Shown: positions 10,093-19,561, counted from the stretch's first letter. The stretch: DNA of 64,000 bases from Methylophilus rhizosphaerae (GCF_900100975.1 NZ_FNFX01000001.1:499820-563819), one strand, 5' to 3'. Program-made: numbers and translations. Notes: generated from the sequence alone by a model not told the origin.

Positions 10093-10995
10093 ATGACGCA
10101 CACTTTACATACCATCCGCGACTGGCTGCGTTATGCGGTCAGCCGCTTTGAAAACTCGGATATTTTCTACGGCCATGGCACGGACAACAGCTATGACGAA
10201 GCCGTCTGGCTGGTGATGAGCACCCTGCATCTGCCGCATGACACGCTGGAAAATTTCCTCGATGCCAGGCTCACGACTGAAGAAAGCCAGCACCTGGCAA
10301 CCCTGATTGAAAAACGCGTGACCGAACATACGCCCACGGCTTACCTGGTCAATGAAGCCTGGTTGCGTGGTTATAAGTTTTACGTCGATGAGCGCGTGAT
10401 CGTGCCGCGCTCATTTATCGCCGAACTACTGGAAAACGGTTTGCAGCCCTGGGTAGAGTTTCCTGAAATGGTGGAATCCGCTGCCGACATTTGTACCGGT
10501 TCCGGCTGCCTGGGGGTATTGCTGGCCGAGGCTTTCCCGAATGCACACATTGATGTGGTCGATATTTCACCGGATGCCATTGATGTCTGCAATATCAATA
10601 TAGGACGCTATGGCCTGGAACATCAGGTCCAGGCTGTACAATCCGATATGTTCACGGCACTCAAGGGCCGTAAATATGATGTGATTATCAGCAATCCTCC
10701 TTATGTCGATGCGCCCAGCATGGCGGAGTTGCCAGCAGAATACCGCAAGGAACCGCAACTGGCTTTGGGCAGTGGCATTGCCGGGCTGGATCATACCCAT
10801 ACCTTGCTGACCCAGGCCACCGAATACCTGAATGACGGCGGTATATTAGTCGTGGAAATCGGTCATAACCGTGACGCCTTGCACGAGGCCTATCCTGACT
10901 TGCCATTCACATGGCTGGATACCAGTGGTGGCGACCAGTTTGTATTTATGCTGACGAAGGAAGATTTGCTGGAAGCTGGCTTGCACGCTGAATAA
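10093..10995 (+). CDS. prmB: Ribosomal protein uL3 glutamine methyltransferase
   Basis: S-adenosylmethionine-dependent N5-glutamine methyltransferase that modifies ribosomal protein L3. The 300-residue protein has an N-terminal helical substrate domain, then the SAM motif around ADICTGSGCLGVLLA, and the catalytic NPPY tetrapeptide (ISNPPYVD). I prefer PrmB over the release-factor enzyme PrmC because of the length and the N-terminal region (FYGHGTDNSYDEA). It follows dapE after one base and ends 21 bp from the convergent thiD. Confidence 0.93.
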   Translation: MTHTLHTIRDWLRYAVSRFENSDIFYGHGTDNSYDEAVWLVMSTLHLPHDTLENFLDARLTTEESQHLATLIEKRVTEHTPTAYLVNEAWLRGYKFYVDERVIVPRSFIAELLENGLQPWVEFPEMVESAADICTGSGCLGVLLAEAFPNAHIDVVDISPDAIDVCNINIGRYGLEHQVQAVQSDMFTALKGRKYDVIISNPPYVDAPSMAELPAEYRKEPQLALGSGIAGLDHTHTLLTQATEYLNDGGILVVEIGHNRDALHEAYPDLPFTWLDTSGGDQFVFMLTKEDLLEAGLHAE

Positions 10996-11016
10996 ACGGC
11001 CGCCAGAAACAGAATC

Positions 11017-11889
11017 TCAGGTTTGCCAGACTTTCATGGCTTGCGGTGCAAAACCATGATTCAACGGGCCCACGCCCTCGCCTGTCCTGACATTGGAGCC
11101 AGCATGCAAAGCAGAACGGACATAAGCCCTGGCGGCCAGTACCGCATCCGGCAGGCTGGAACCCAACGCAAGATGGGCAGCAATGGCGGATGAGAGTGTG
11201 CAACCAGTGCCGTGCAGGTTATGCGTAGAAATACGTAAAGAATGTAATCTTTGCAACGCATTGGCCTGGCCGCTACTGTTAGACTGAACCAGGATATCCA
11301 CCACTTCATGCCCGGGCAAATGCCCGCCTTTGAGCAAAACAGCCTGCGCGCCTTGCTGAAGCAATTCTTCTGCTGCCAGCGCCAGCTCCTCGGTTTCTGT
11401 CAGGGCGCGGCCTAACAGCAAGGCAGCCTCATCCAGGTTGGGCGTCACCACCAGGGCACGTGGAAACAACTCGCTTACCAGTACAGAGATCGCCTCATCG
11501 GAAATCAGTTTGGCACCATTGGCCGCCACCATGACCGGATCCAGCACCACTTGTTTCAGCCCATGAGCATCGAGTGCTTCAGCCACCGTGGTCACCATTT
11601 CCGGCGAATGCAGCATGCCAATCTTGACCGCATCGACACCAATATCTTCCACCACGGCATCAATCTGGTCGCGCAACATGGCAGCTGGCACACTATGAAT
11701 GGCCCGTACCCCTTGCGTATTCTGCGCCGTCAAAGCGGTGATGGCAGTCATGCCATAACAGCCCAGCGCAGAAAAGGTCTTGAGATCAGCCTGTATCCCG
11801 GCACCACCGCTGCTATCCGAACCGGCAATAGACAGCACGCGCGGATAACGGCTGGTGATCATGGCATCAGATGATGGCGTGACGGTCAT
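11017..11889 (-). CDS. thiD: Hydroxymethylpyrimidine/phosphomethylpyrimidine kinase
   Basis: Ribokinase-like enzyme that phosphorylates HMP and then HMP-phosphate to the pyrimidine diphosphate used for thiamine. The 290-residue protein shows the N-terminal substrate loop SIAGSDSSGGAGIQADLKTF and the C-terminal anion-hole motif GTGCTLSSAIAA. About ten N-terminal residues before MITSRYP are unusual, and a start at 11862 is equally possible; neither site has a strong Shine-Dalgarno. I see no TPP riboswitch in the 84 bp on its upstream side, which is short for one. Confidence 0.94.
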   Translation of the reverse strand: MTVTPSSDAMITSRYPRVLSIAGSDSSGGAGIQADLKTFSALGCYGMTAITALTAQNTQGVRAIHSVPAAMLRDQIDAVVEDIGVDAVKIGMLHSPEMVTTVAEALDAHGLKQVVLDPVMVAANGAKLISDEAISVLVSELFPRALVVTPNLDEAALLLGRALTETEELALAAEELLQQGAQAVLLKGGHLPGHEVVDILVQSNSSGQANALQRLHSLRISTHNLHGTGCTLSSAIAAHLALGSSLPDAVLAARAYVRSALHAGSNVRTGEGVGPLNHGFAPQAMKVWQT

Positions 11890-11973
11890 CCAGTCAGCTT
11901 TCTATGATAAACACAGGATGAACAATACCAGCGCATAGAATCAGCGATTGGCTATTAGCATGCAGTCCAGCGT

Positions 11974-13092
11974 TTATCCGCGCCCCCGGTTACGGTCACT
12001 GCGTTTCTTAGCGCCGGAATTCATACGTGCATTCTCGCGTGAAGCCTGTTTCAAATCGGCATCCTGGCGAATACGGCGTGATTGTTTAGGTGCCGGACGC
12101 GCCGGGCGCTCGGTATCAGCCGTCGCGTTGGCGGTTTCCAGCAAGCTACGGCGCTGTTTGCGCACCTTGGGTACGAATACCCGTGTGGCATGATCTTTTT
12201 CACGCGGACTAAGCTGTTTCAGCGGTTTGCGCGGTACAGGCAACCCGGCCCACTCCAGCAGACCGACAACCTGCTTTTGCTCCAGTTTCAGCATCGTGCC
12301 GCGCTTCAAACGCGGTGGCAGGTTAATCGGGCCAAAACGCACGCGCATCAGGCGGCTCACCGGCAAATGAAAAGCCTCAAACAAGCGGCGCACTTCGCGG
12401 TTACGGCCTTCCTTGATCACCACCTGGTACCACTTGTTGGCGCCTTCGCCCCCTTGCGCAAAAATACTTTCAAAGTTGGCCGGCCCATCTTCCAGCTCAA
12501 TACCATGCTTGAGTTGTGCCATCTGGTCTTCGGTCAATTCGCCCAGGATACGCACGGCATACTCACGCTCGACTTCATAGCGCGGATGCATAAAACGGTT
12601 AGCCAGCTCACCCGAATTAGTGAAAATCAACAGGCCACTGGTATTCATATCCAGGCGGCCAATCGCCAGCCATTTGCCCTGCTTGATGCGTGGCAATTTA
12701 TCAAAAACCGTGGCCCTGCCTTCCGGATCATCCTGGCTGACAATCTCGCCTTCCGGTTTGTGGTATAACAAAATCTGTGGCAGTTCGGCTTCAAACGGCA
12801 GGTGCAGGATACGGCTATCCAGCCGCACGATATCGTACTCGTCTACCACTGCCCCTACCTGGGCCACCTGCCCGTTAACGGTGATGCGGCCACTGGCCAC
12901 CAGCGTTTCCATATCACGACGGGAACCGAACCCGGCCAAGGCCAGCAATTTGTGCAAACGCTGGCCGCTGCGGGACTCAGCTGGCGTTTCTGCTCCCTCC
13001 ACATGGTCTGCCGCCTCAGGAGTACGCACCTTGGCTGGGCGTGGTGGACGGATTGGCGATGCAGTTTTGGGTGTTTTAAACGGACGGGCCAT
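11974..13092 (-). CDS. rluB: 23S rRNA pseudouridine synthase RluB
   Basis: Modifies U2605 (E. coli numbering) in the peptidyl-transferase region of 23S rRNA. An N-terminal S4 RNA-binding domain (about 45-105, RLHKLLALAGFGSRRD) is followed by the RsuA-type catalytic domain, with the catalytic aspartate in GRLDMNTSGLLI. The N-terminal 40 residues and the last 80 residues are low-complexity and strongly basic, so the protein is longer (372 residues) than its core; such tails are common in RluB. RluE/RsuA paralogues are less likely because of these tails. Confidence 0.92.
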   Translation of the reverse strand: MARPFKTPKTASPIRPPRPAKVRTPEAADHVEGAETPAESRSGQRLHKLLALAGFGSRRDMETLVASGRITVNGQVAQVGAVVDEYDIVRLDSRILHLPFEAELPQILLYHKPEGEIVSQDDPEGRATVFDKLPRIKQGKWLAIGRLDMNTSGLLIFTNSGELANRFMHPRYEVEREYAVRILGELTEDQMAQLKHGIELEDGPANFESIFAQGGEGANKWYQVVIKEGRNREVRRLFEAFHLPVSRLMRVRFGPINLPPRLKRGTMLKLEQKQVVGLLEWAGLPVPRKPLKQLSPREKDHATRVFVPKVRKQRRSLLETANATADTERPARPAPKQSRRIRQDADLKQASRENARMNSGAKKRSDRNRGRG

Positions 13093-13191
13093 GCTTAACC
13101 TCTTGAATGAAGGCTGTATTTTACCGTAATTAAGGCATTCGCCCTAAAGCTAAATCCGCCAGATGCCTGCGTCTGATGCCACTTATCTCGC

Positions 13192-14877
13192 TCAGGTGCT
13201 CTCAGCGTGTATCACCTGTAATTGCAGGTTCCTGGCACCATTGAATTCATTGACCTGCAACGCATAAGCCAGCGTGACCTGGCTGGGCAATAAGTCCGCA
13301 TGCCGGAAGTAAATGGCTTCAAATTGCTGGCCCTGTTTTTGCAGGCGCAGCTTGAGATGTTTTTCCCCCAGCACGCGCTGCTGCACGACTTCAAACGCGT
13401 CATAAAACAACGGTGGCGGGAATCCCTGGCCCCACACCTGGTGCCCCAGCATTTCTGCGGTCTGCAAAGTCATCTCCTGCACGGCCAGCGCACCATCGGT
13501 TTCCAGCACCTCCTGCAGGGTTTCTGCGTCAATCAGCTGTTGCACCACCTGCTCAAAAACCTGCTGGAAGCGCGGGAAATCGTCAGCCCGGATACTCAGT
13601 CCTGCCGCCATGGCATGGCCACCAAACTTGAGGATCAAATCCGGTTGCAGCTTGGTCACCATGTCTAATGCATCCCGCAGGTGCAAACCGGCAATCGAGC
13701 GGCCGGAGCCTTTGATCAACCCGTCACCTGCCTCAGCAAATGCAATGACCGGCCGGTGAAACTGCTCCTTGATACGCGAGGCCAGGATACCGATCACGCC
13801 CTGGTGCCAGTCCGGCTGGAACACGCTGATGGTGTACTGTCCCTCATGAAAATCCTGCGTCAGGTCTGCCATGGCATCCCACTGCATTTCCGCTTCGATC
13901 TGCTTGCGTTCGGCATTCAGTACATGCAGTTGCTGCGCATATTGCATGGCTTCCTGTGGCGTGGTTGCCAACAGGCAGCGTATGCCTATGGTCATATCAT
14001 CCAGCCGGCCGGCAGCGTTCAGGCGCGGGCCGACATAAAACCCCAGGTCCTGGGCGTTGACCTGGCTCGCATCGCGCCCGGCCAGCTGGAGGATAGCCAG
14101 TATCCCCGGACAGGCCTGGCCCTGGCGTATGCGCTTCAGCCCCTGCTGCACCAGGATGCGGTTATTGGCATCCAGCTTGACCAGATCAGCTACCGTGCCC
14201 AGTGCCACCAGGTCCAGCAGGCTGCCCAGGTGTACGGCTTCATCTGCCAGTATTCCGCGCTGCTTGAGTTCTGCACGCAAAGCGATCAGCACATAAAATA
14301 TCACCCCTACGCCAGCCAGGTGCTTGCTGGGGAAAGTACAGCCACGCTGGTTGGGGTTGACGATGCAATCAGCTGCCGGGGTCTGTTCGGCGGGAAGATG
14401 GTGGTCAGTAATCAGCACCTGCATGCCCAGCGTTTTGGCAGCCTGCACGCCATCAATACTGGCGATGCCATTATCCACGGTCAGAATCACGTCGGGTTGC
14501 TGCTGTGACGCCAGCGCCACAATTTCCGGGGTCAGGCCATAGCCATATTCAAACCGGTTAGGTACCAGGAAATCGACATTCGCCCCCATCATGGTTAAGC
14601 CACGCATGGCAACACTGGTCGCCGTTGCGCCATCCGCATCATAGTCGCCGATAATCAGGATGCGCTTGTGCGCCTGTATCGCATCCGCCAGCAAGGCGGC
14701 CATTTCGGTGCAACCCGTCATTGCCTGTGGCTTCAGCAGATGCGGCATTTCCTGCAAGGCCCAGTCATCCGGCGAGACTGTCCTGGAGGCCAGCAGGCGC
14801 GCCAGCAAATCAGGCAGGCCTTGCGCCTGCAAGGCCTGGAAGGAAGTATCGGAATAAGGTCGTTGCTGAATTTTCAT
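13192..14877 (-). CDS. recJ: Single-stranded-DNA exonuclease RecJ
   Basis: 5'-3' single-strand exonuclease of the DHH phosphoesterase family, used in recombination and mismatch repair. The 561-residue protein contains the metal-binding motifs DYDADGATATS, VDNGIAS and TDHHLP in the DHH domain. Further on, FGGHAMAAGLS marks the DHHA1 domain, and a C-terminal OB-like region ends in NGARNLQLQV. Length and order match the family. It lies 16 bp after its upstream neighbour, so the two are probably co-transcribed leftward. Confidence 0.96.
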   Translation of the reverse strand: MKIQQRPYSDTSFQALQAQGLPDLLARLLASRTVSPDDWALQEMPHLLKPQAMTGCTEMAALLADAIQAHKRILIIGDYDADGATATSVAMRGLTMMGANVDFLVPNRFEYGYGLTPEIVALASQQQPDVILTVDNGIASIDGVQAAKTLGMQVLITDHHLPAEQTPAADCIVNPNQRGCTFPSKHLAGVGVIFYVLIALRAELKQRGILADEAVHLGSLLDLVALGTVADLVKLDANNRILVQQGLKRIRQGQACPGILAILQLAGRDASQVNAQDLGFYVGPRLNAAGRLDDMTIGIRCLLATTPQEAMQYAQQLHVLNAERKQIEAEMQWDAMADLTQDFHEGQYTISVFQPDWHQGVIGILASRIKEQFHRPVIAFAEAGDGLIKGSGRSIAGLHLRDALDMVTKLQPDLILKFGGHAMAAGLSIRADDFPRFQQVFEQVVQQLIDAETLQEVLETDGALAVQEMTLQTAEMLGHQVWGQGFPPPLFYDAFEVVQQRVLGEKHLKLRLQKQGQQFEAIYFRHADLLPSQVTLAYALQVNEFNGARNLQLQVIHAEST

Positions 14878-14893
14878 CTTGGTTCTGTGTCAA

Positions 14894-15877
14894 CTAAGTG
14901 GCTGCCGGCAACCTGGCCGATGGCAATGAGGATTCCAGTTGTTGCAGCAATACGGGTAAAGATTGCGCTTTACGCCAGAACTGCCAGCGAGCGCGCCTGC
15001 GGTATCGCACCCGTACACTACGCTCGACAAAAGGCAGCACAATCTCCAGTGCAGGCAGCCGCCCATGCTGCATGGCAGTGGCCAGCGCGGCCCAGTCCAC
15101 GTCCTGCAGCTGGTCAGCGACCATCAGGGCATGCCTGACTGTTTTATCAGCCACCACATCCGCCAGCGGGCGGGTTACCAGGCCGGGCAACTGGCAGGCC
15201 CGTAACCCGTCAAACACGGCACCAGTCCCTGCCACCTGCCGCTCATGCTGCCATAGCGGGAGCTCCGGCACACTGGCAAACCACAGGCTGTTTAATGTCA
15301 ACGGCCAATCTGGCACCTCCGCTGCACTGGCAAGCTGGTGCAGCAGCATCTGTATTTCATTGCTCCATTGCCGTATCAGGGCCGCATCTTTACCTTGCGG
15401 CTGCCATTGCATGGCCTGTTGATATAAACAGTCCTGCGGCCAGCGGCACTGCACGTCCACGGGATGCAATGGCTGTATCCACCAGAAACGCTGTTCAGGA
15501 GCCGCATGCACAATAAAGTCCTGCGCAAAATGCTGCTGCAGCCTGTCTGTGAGCCAGGCGTAAATATGCGCCGGTAGCGGCACCGTGCCCTGTAGCGAAA
15601 ACGTGTCCCGCTGCAGGTTAAGATGCACAGGCAACAGGCATAACGCCGGTGGCGCTACCCAGGCCTGCCGTGCGCGCAGTACGGCAGAGACGGGCGAAAT
15701 AGCCGCCGGTTCCGTGCCCTGCAATACCTGGAACAAGGCAGTCAGAGGGGCGACAGGCATGACTTGCCAGTCAGCCTGCAATAGCAGCGGGCATTGCGCT
15801 GTCAGCGCCTCTATCACCGCCGCGGATTGGGCGGCCGCATCTGACAAATAATCTGTGATATAAATTTGCTGTATCAT
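14894..15877 (-). CDS. Uncharacterised protein conserved next to recJ
   Basis: A 327-residue soluble protein with no membrane segments, rich in Gln, Trp and Leu. The phrase LNSLWFASVPELP near the middle resembles the motif of a betaproteobacterial family often annotated as phosphoglycerate-mutase-like and commonly placed before recJ. I see no catalytic serine or histidine motif of true phosphoglycerate mutases, so I do not assign that activity. The 16 bp spacing suggests an operon with recJ. The family placement is from memory of the motif and is tentative. Confidence 0.7.
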   Translation of the reverse strand: MIQQIYITDYLSDAAAQSAAVIEALTAQCPLLLQADWQVMPVAPLTALFQVLQGTEPAAISPVSAVLRARQAWVAPPALCLLPVHLNLQRDTFSLQGTVPLPAHIYAWLTDRLQQHFAQDFIVHAAPEQRFWWIQPLHPVDVQCRWPQDCLYQQAMQWQPQGKDAALIRQWSNEIQMLLHQLASAAEVPDWPLTLNSLWFASVPELPLWQHERQVAGTGAVFDGLRACQLPGLVTRPLADVVADKTVRHALMVADQLQDVDWAALATAMQHGRLPALEIVLPFVERSVRVRYRRRARWQFWRKAQSLPVLLQQLESSLPSARLPAAT

Positions 15878-15988
15878 GCAAAAACCAATACACTATTTTT
15901 ACAATTTTCCGGTGATGACTGCACCGGGTATAAACACTTTATCGCTGCTAAGATTTTTGGACTTATACACGAAATCCGGGGGGATGTC

Positions 15989-16051
15989 ATGACATCAGCA
16001 ACCGTCTTTTATCATGATGTAAGCACACCATTGTTACTTGCTTTGAATTAA
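15989..16051 (+). CDS. Possible 20-codon leader peptide before GGDEF-EAL gene
   Basis: A purine-rich GGGGGG run (15978-15983) sits five bases before an ATG that opens 20 codons and stops at 16051, 17 bp before the next gene's ATG. The next gene has no Shine-Dalgarno of its own, so reinitiation or coupling is possible. No homology is claimed. Confidence 0.3.
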   Translation: MTSATVFYHDVSTPLLLALN

Positions 16052-16068
16052 ACCGATTGCCTGGCACC

Positions 16069-18180
16069 ATGCATTTTTTCCAGAACCTCAATATCCAGTC
16101 CAGATTACTGTTATTTGTGATCGGGCCGGTATTCGCACTCTCTTGTACCCTGCTGCTGTTTGATTTCAAGGCACAACTGCAACGCGAAGAAGACAAGCTC
16201 GGCCAGCATGCCCTGACAACGGCAAAGTTTCTATCTGCCGTGGTTCATGACCAGTCAGCGTTGCATGACAGGCCCTATATAGAACGCCTGCTCAAAGCCA
16301 GCCAACTGGAGCGCGAACCTTACCTCTCACTGATGATTGCCAATGCAGAGCAACATCCGCTGGCCAGGCTGGGTGCCTCTTTTGCTGTCAGCGACACGCT
16401 ACCGCAACAGGACACCATGGTCATGCAACAAGCCACGCATGACGTCACCATGGTCAGGGTATTCACCACCGAACCCAAACATGCCCTGCTTGGCTTCGTA
16501 TTTGTCGCCATTGATAAAGCGGCATTGATTGAAGACCACAGACAGGCATTTATCAGGAATGTCGGCTATATCACGCTGGCACTGATGATTTGCGCTATCC
16601 TGGTATATTGGGTCAGCCGTTCCATCAGCCAGCCTATCCGCGAAATGACCTCGGCCCTGAAGCGCTTTGTCGTGGGTGAGCAGCCAGTCGGCCAGGTCAG
16701 AAACAGCCTGCCGGAGATCAAATCGCTGCAAACCACCATCAATGAAATTTCGCGGGAAATGCAGCATGTGGAAGCCGACATGCGCCACCGCATCCAGGAC
16801 GCCCAGGCACAACTGCGCTACCAGGCCCGCCATGATGCCTTGACCGGCCTGGTCAACCGCCAGGAACTGGAAAGACGGCTGCAACAGGCACTGGAAGACG
16901 TGAAACAACACCGGGCCAACCATGTATTCTGTTACATGGACCTCGACCAGTTCCGTGTCATTAACGATACCTGTGGCCATCTGGCCGGCGATGAAATGCT
17001 GCGGCAGATCAGCATGATCCTGAGCCAGCGCATCCGCGCCGAAGATACCTTTGCCCGATTGGGCGGCGACGAATTCGGCCTGCTGCTCAGCTATTGCCAG
17101 GTTGAAAAAGCCATTGAAATTGCCGCGCAGTTACGCCAGATGGTAGAGGCCTTCCGCTTCATGCACGAAGACCGCCTGTTCCAGACCGGCATCAGTATCG
17201 GCGTTGTCGAAATCACCCCCGACCTGAAAGATGTCGGCCAGATTACCCGCCATGCAGACGCAGCCTGCTATGTCGCCAAAGACAATGGCCGCAACCAGAT
17301 TCACCTGTTCCATTCCGAAGATGATGTGTTGCTCAAGCGCCACGTCGAAATGGAGTGGGTATCACGCATTAACGAAGCCATAGAACACAACGACTTCGTT
17401 TTGTACTGCCAGGGCATTTTCCCCTTGCAGCAGAAAGATCTGCCGCCTTTCTACGAAATACTGATCCGCAAACGCGATGAACATGGCGGCATTATTCCAC
17501 CGGCCGAGTTCCTGCCGTCTGCAGAACGTTATCATTTGATGACCAAAATAGACCGCTGGGTTATCCAGCACGCCTTTATGGCACTGCAACCGCTATTTAA
17601 AGCACAGCCTGCCAGCGCCCAGCCGTTTATCGTCAGCATCAACCTGTCCGGCATGTCACTGGGCGATGCCAGCTTGCTGCCATACATTAAAAACTGCTTC
17701 ACCACCTACCAGATCCCCCCCGGCCATGTCTGTTTTGAAGTGACCGAAACCTCAGCCATTATCAATATCGACAACACCATCAAACTGATCAACGAGCTTA
17801 AGCAAATGGGTGTCCGCTTCATGCTGGATGATTTTGGCAGCGGCATGTCCTCATTCAGCTACCTGAAACACCTGCCGGTAGACTTCCTCAAAATGGATGG
17901 CGCCTACGTAAGAGACATCACCAGCAGCAAAGTGGACTTGGCCATGGCCAAAGCCATCCAGAGCGTAGCGCAATCCATGGAAATCAAGACCATTGCCGAA
18001 TACGTCGAAGACCAGGCAACCCTGGATTGCCTGAAAGAAATGGGCGTCGCCTATGCGCAGGGTTTCTACCTGAACAAACCCATGCCGTTGAATGACGTGC
18101 TTTCCCGCCATGGCGCAGCCAGCCAGCAGCAGTCAGCGAATATCAGCCAGACAACGATTGAGACGGATATAAGTGCCTGA
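16069..18180 (+). CDS. HAMP-GGDEF-EAL cyclic di-GMP enzyme
   Basis: Inner-membrane sensor protein of about 703 residues. A transmembrane segment (about 9-30), a periplasmic region of about 130 residues, a second transmembrane segment (about 167-187) and a HAMP linker (SISQPIREMTSALKRF) lead to GGDEF and EAL domains. The cyclase motif is intact (ARLGGDEFG near 331). The EAL tripeptide reads EIL but keeps the glutamate, and the other phosphodiesterase residues are kept: INLS, EVTETS, DDFGSG, LKMD, IAEYVED and YAQGF. A bifunctional or PDE-dominant enzyme is likely. I chose ATG 16069; an in-frame TTG lies at 16057. Confidence 0.92.
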   Translation: MHFFQNLNIQSRLLLFVIGPVFALSCTLLLFDFKAQLQREEDKLGQHALTTAKFLSAVVHDQSALHDRPYIERLLKASQLEREPYLSLMIANAEQHPLARLGASFAVSDTLPQQDTMVMQQATHDVTMVRVFTTEPKHALLGFVFVAIDKAALIEDHRQAFIRNVGYITLALMICAILVYWVSRSISQPIREMTSALKRFVVGEQPVGQVRNSLPEIKSLQTTINEISREMQHVEADMRHRIQDAQAQLRYQARHDALTGLVNRQELERRLQQALEDVKQHRANHVFCYMDLDQFRVINDTCGHLAGDEMLRQISMILSQRIRAEDTFARLGGDEFGLLLSYCQVEKAIEIAAQLRQMVEAFRFMHEDRLFQTGISIGVVEITPDLKDVGQITRHADAACYVAKDNGRNQIHLFHSEDDVLLKRHVEMEWVSRINEAIEHNDFVLYCQGIFPLQQKDLPPFYEILIRKRDEHGGIIPPAEFLPSAERYHLMTKIDRWVIQHAFMALQPLFKAQPASAQPFIVSINLSGMSLGDASLLPYIKNCFTTYQIPPGHVCFEVTETSAIINIDNTIKLINELKQMGVRFMLDDFGSGMSSFSYLKHLPVDFLKMDGAYVRDITSSKVDLAMAKAIQSVAQSMEIKTIAEYVEDQATLDCLKEMGVAYAQGFYLNKPMPLNDVLSRHGAASQQQSANISQTTIETDISA

Positions 18181-18581
18181 AGGCTGACAATACGATTAGC
18201 TAGCCTGAGGGGAAGCAAGCTAACTTTTAGCTTGCCCTCTGCCTTTAATCCAAAGCAGCAATTACCGTTTCTATCGGAAGAAATAATGTCCGGCTATCTT
18301 GTGGATATTCTATAAACTCAGCACACCTTGTAAAACTGCTTGGCTGTATCTCTTTTGGCATGAATCAAACCAGCACTGATACCAATTGAGTGCGAAGCAA
18401 CAACAATTCTGCGCAAAGTGTCTGAAAGAAGATCAGCGCCAAGCCACATCTACGCCATCCAGGCTAACAAGAGAATTGGTCGACGAGGTTTTTGACGCAC
18501 CTGCCTCACAAATAATATTAGATCACTCTAATACTATGAATTGGCTGAATTGGGAAAAGTTGGTTAACTTATTGATTTTAT
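18181..18581. other. 400 bp gap holding a decayed gene and a hairpin
   Basis: Between the GGDEF-EAL gene and tRNA-Pro there is no intact gene. On the minus strand it holds the remains of a GNAT toxin (separate entry). At 18207-18239 there is a hairpin (GAGGG..GCAAGCTA with TAGCTTGC..CCTC) without a T-tract. The 100 bp next to the tRNA 3' end is AT-rich and unassigned. Confidence 0.7.
18245..18480 (-). pseudogene. C-terminal remnant of a GNAT toxin (TacT/AtaT type)
   Basis: Read on the minus strand, 18440 down to 18321 translates to GADLLSDTLRR, then IGISAGLIHAK and DTAKQFYKVC. After a single-base frameshift at about 18320 it continues EFIEYPQDSRTLFLPIETV and stops at 18245-18247. This matches the C-terminal half of the GNAT acetyltransferases that act as toxins with DUF1778 antitoxins (GLGADLL...VHAxDExAKxFYxxFGF...LFLP). 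Upstream of 18440 the frame is broken by a stop and homology fades. The N-terminal half and any antitoxin gene are missing. It abuts tRNA-Pro, a usual integration target. Confidence 0.72.
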
Positions 18582-18659
<78 letters not shown>

Positions 18660-18700
18660 CATTTGACTCAAGCGGATGATCGCTTGAAAAAGAAGCTGGC

Positions 18701-18706
18701 ATTATA
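18701..18706 (-). promoter_or_regulatory. Consensus -10 box for tRNA-Pro
   Basis: TATAAT on the minus strand, 43 bp before the tRNA 5' end. The -35 region overlaps the neighbouring bidirectional terminator and matches poorly. Confidence 0.45.
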
Positions 18707-18710
18707 AAAC

Positions 18711-18748
18711 AAAACCGCATATTCACTAAGGAGAATATGCGGTTTTTT
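18711..18748 (-). terminator. Bidirectional terminator after the merR gene
   Basis: AAAACCGCATATTC (18711-18724) pairs with GAATATGCGGTTTTTT (18733-18748). It closes the leftward thrS-to-merR gene series. Confidence 0.88.
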
Positions 18749-18766
18749 GTACGTTTGCGCGCGAGT

Positions 18767-19201
18767 TTAAACAGCAACTTTGAGCAGACTGATTACCTGC
18801 TGGATCTGTTCCTTCAAGGCGGCAATATCTACGGAAGAGGCGCTGGCCGCTGCATGTGCGGTTGAGTTTGCCTGTTGACTGGCCGTATTTACCGATTCTG
18901 CTGCCGGACGGCCTGCTTTGTGATCGGCTTTCTCATCTACCCCATCCAGGCGATTGCGCGCGCCACTGATGGTGAAGCCCTGCTCATAGAGCAATTCACG
19001 GATCTTACGGATCAGCAATACTTCGTGATGCTGGTAATAGCGACGGTTGCCACGACGTTTAACCGGTTTGAGCTGGGTAAACTCCTGCTCCCAGTAACGC
19101 AGAACATGTGGCTTCACGCCGCACAGCTCGCTGACTTCACCGATGGTGAAATAGCGCTTGGCCGGAATCGGCGGTAACGTCACTTTTTGCGTTTCAACCA
19201 T
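18767..19201 (-). CDS. MerR-family transcriptional regulator
   Basis: DNA-binding regulator of 144 residues. The N-terminal winged helix-turn-helix (about 15-83) shows FTIGEVSELCGVKPHVLRYW and RRGNRRYYQ. There is no metal-binding cysteine cluster of the MerR or CueR kind, and the C-terminal 60 residues are Ala/Gln-rich with a short final helix. This small MerR protein directly after ihfA is a conserved betaproteobacterial arrangement. Its target genes cannot be told from the sequence. Confidence 0.9.
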   Translation of the reverse strand: MVETQKVTLPPIPAKRYFTIGEVSELCGVKPHVLRYWEQEFTQLKPVKRRGNRRYYQHHEVLLIRKIRELLYEQGFTISGARNRLDGVDEKADHKAGRPAAESVNTASQQANSTAHAAASASSVDIAALKEQIQQVISLLKVAV

Positions 19202-19215
19202 GTCAGGAATTCAGG

Positions 19216-19533
19216 TCAGGCTTGCGCTTGCAATGGAGGTTGTTGGGCATAGTGTTCTTCTACGCGCAATTTCAATTTCTGACTGGCGTGGAAAGTCACT
19301 ACACGACGTGCAGAAATCGGGATTTCCTCGCCGGTTTTAGGATTGCGGCCTGGGCGCTCGGATTTGGTACGCAATTCAAAATTACCGAATCCGGACAGCT
19401 TCACGCTATCTCCTTGTTCCAACGCATTGCGAACTTCTTCAAAAAACGCTTCCACCATGTCTTTGGCTTCACGCTTGTTCAGTCCGACTTGTTCAAACAA
19501 CAAATCAGCCAAGTCAGCTTTTGTGAGTGTCAT
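19216..19533 (-). CDS. ihfA: Integration host factor alpha subunit
   Basis: DNA-bending subunit that dimerises with IhfB and acts in replication, recombination and transcription architecture. The 105-residue protein has the HU/IHF fold and the signature [20 protein letters not shown], whose arm holds the intercalating proline. ihfA follows pheT as in E. coli. A minus-strand TATAAT at 19556-19561 suggests an internal promoter, so ihfA may be expressed independently of pheT. Confidence 0.96.
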   Translation of the reverse strand: MTLTKADLADLLFEQVGLNKREAKDMVEAFFEEVRNALEQGDSVKLSGFGNFELRTKSERPGRNPKTGEEIPISARRVVTFHASQKLKLRVEEHYAQQPPLQAQA

Positions 19534-19555
19534 TAACGATCCCCTGAACCTTCTT

Positions 19556-19561
19556 ATTATA
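19556..19561 (-). promoter_or_regulatory. Possible internal -10 box for ihfA
   Basis: TATAAT on the minus strand, 23 bp before the ihfA start, in the pheT-ihfA gap. The -35 region is poor. Confidence 0.35.
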
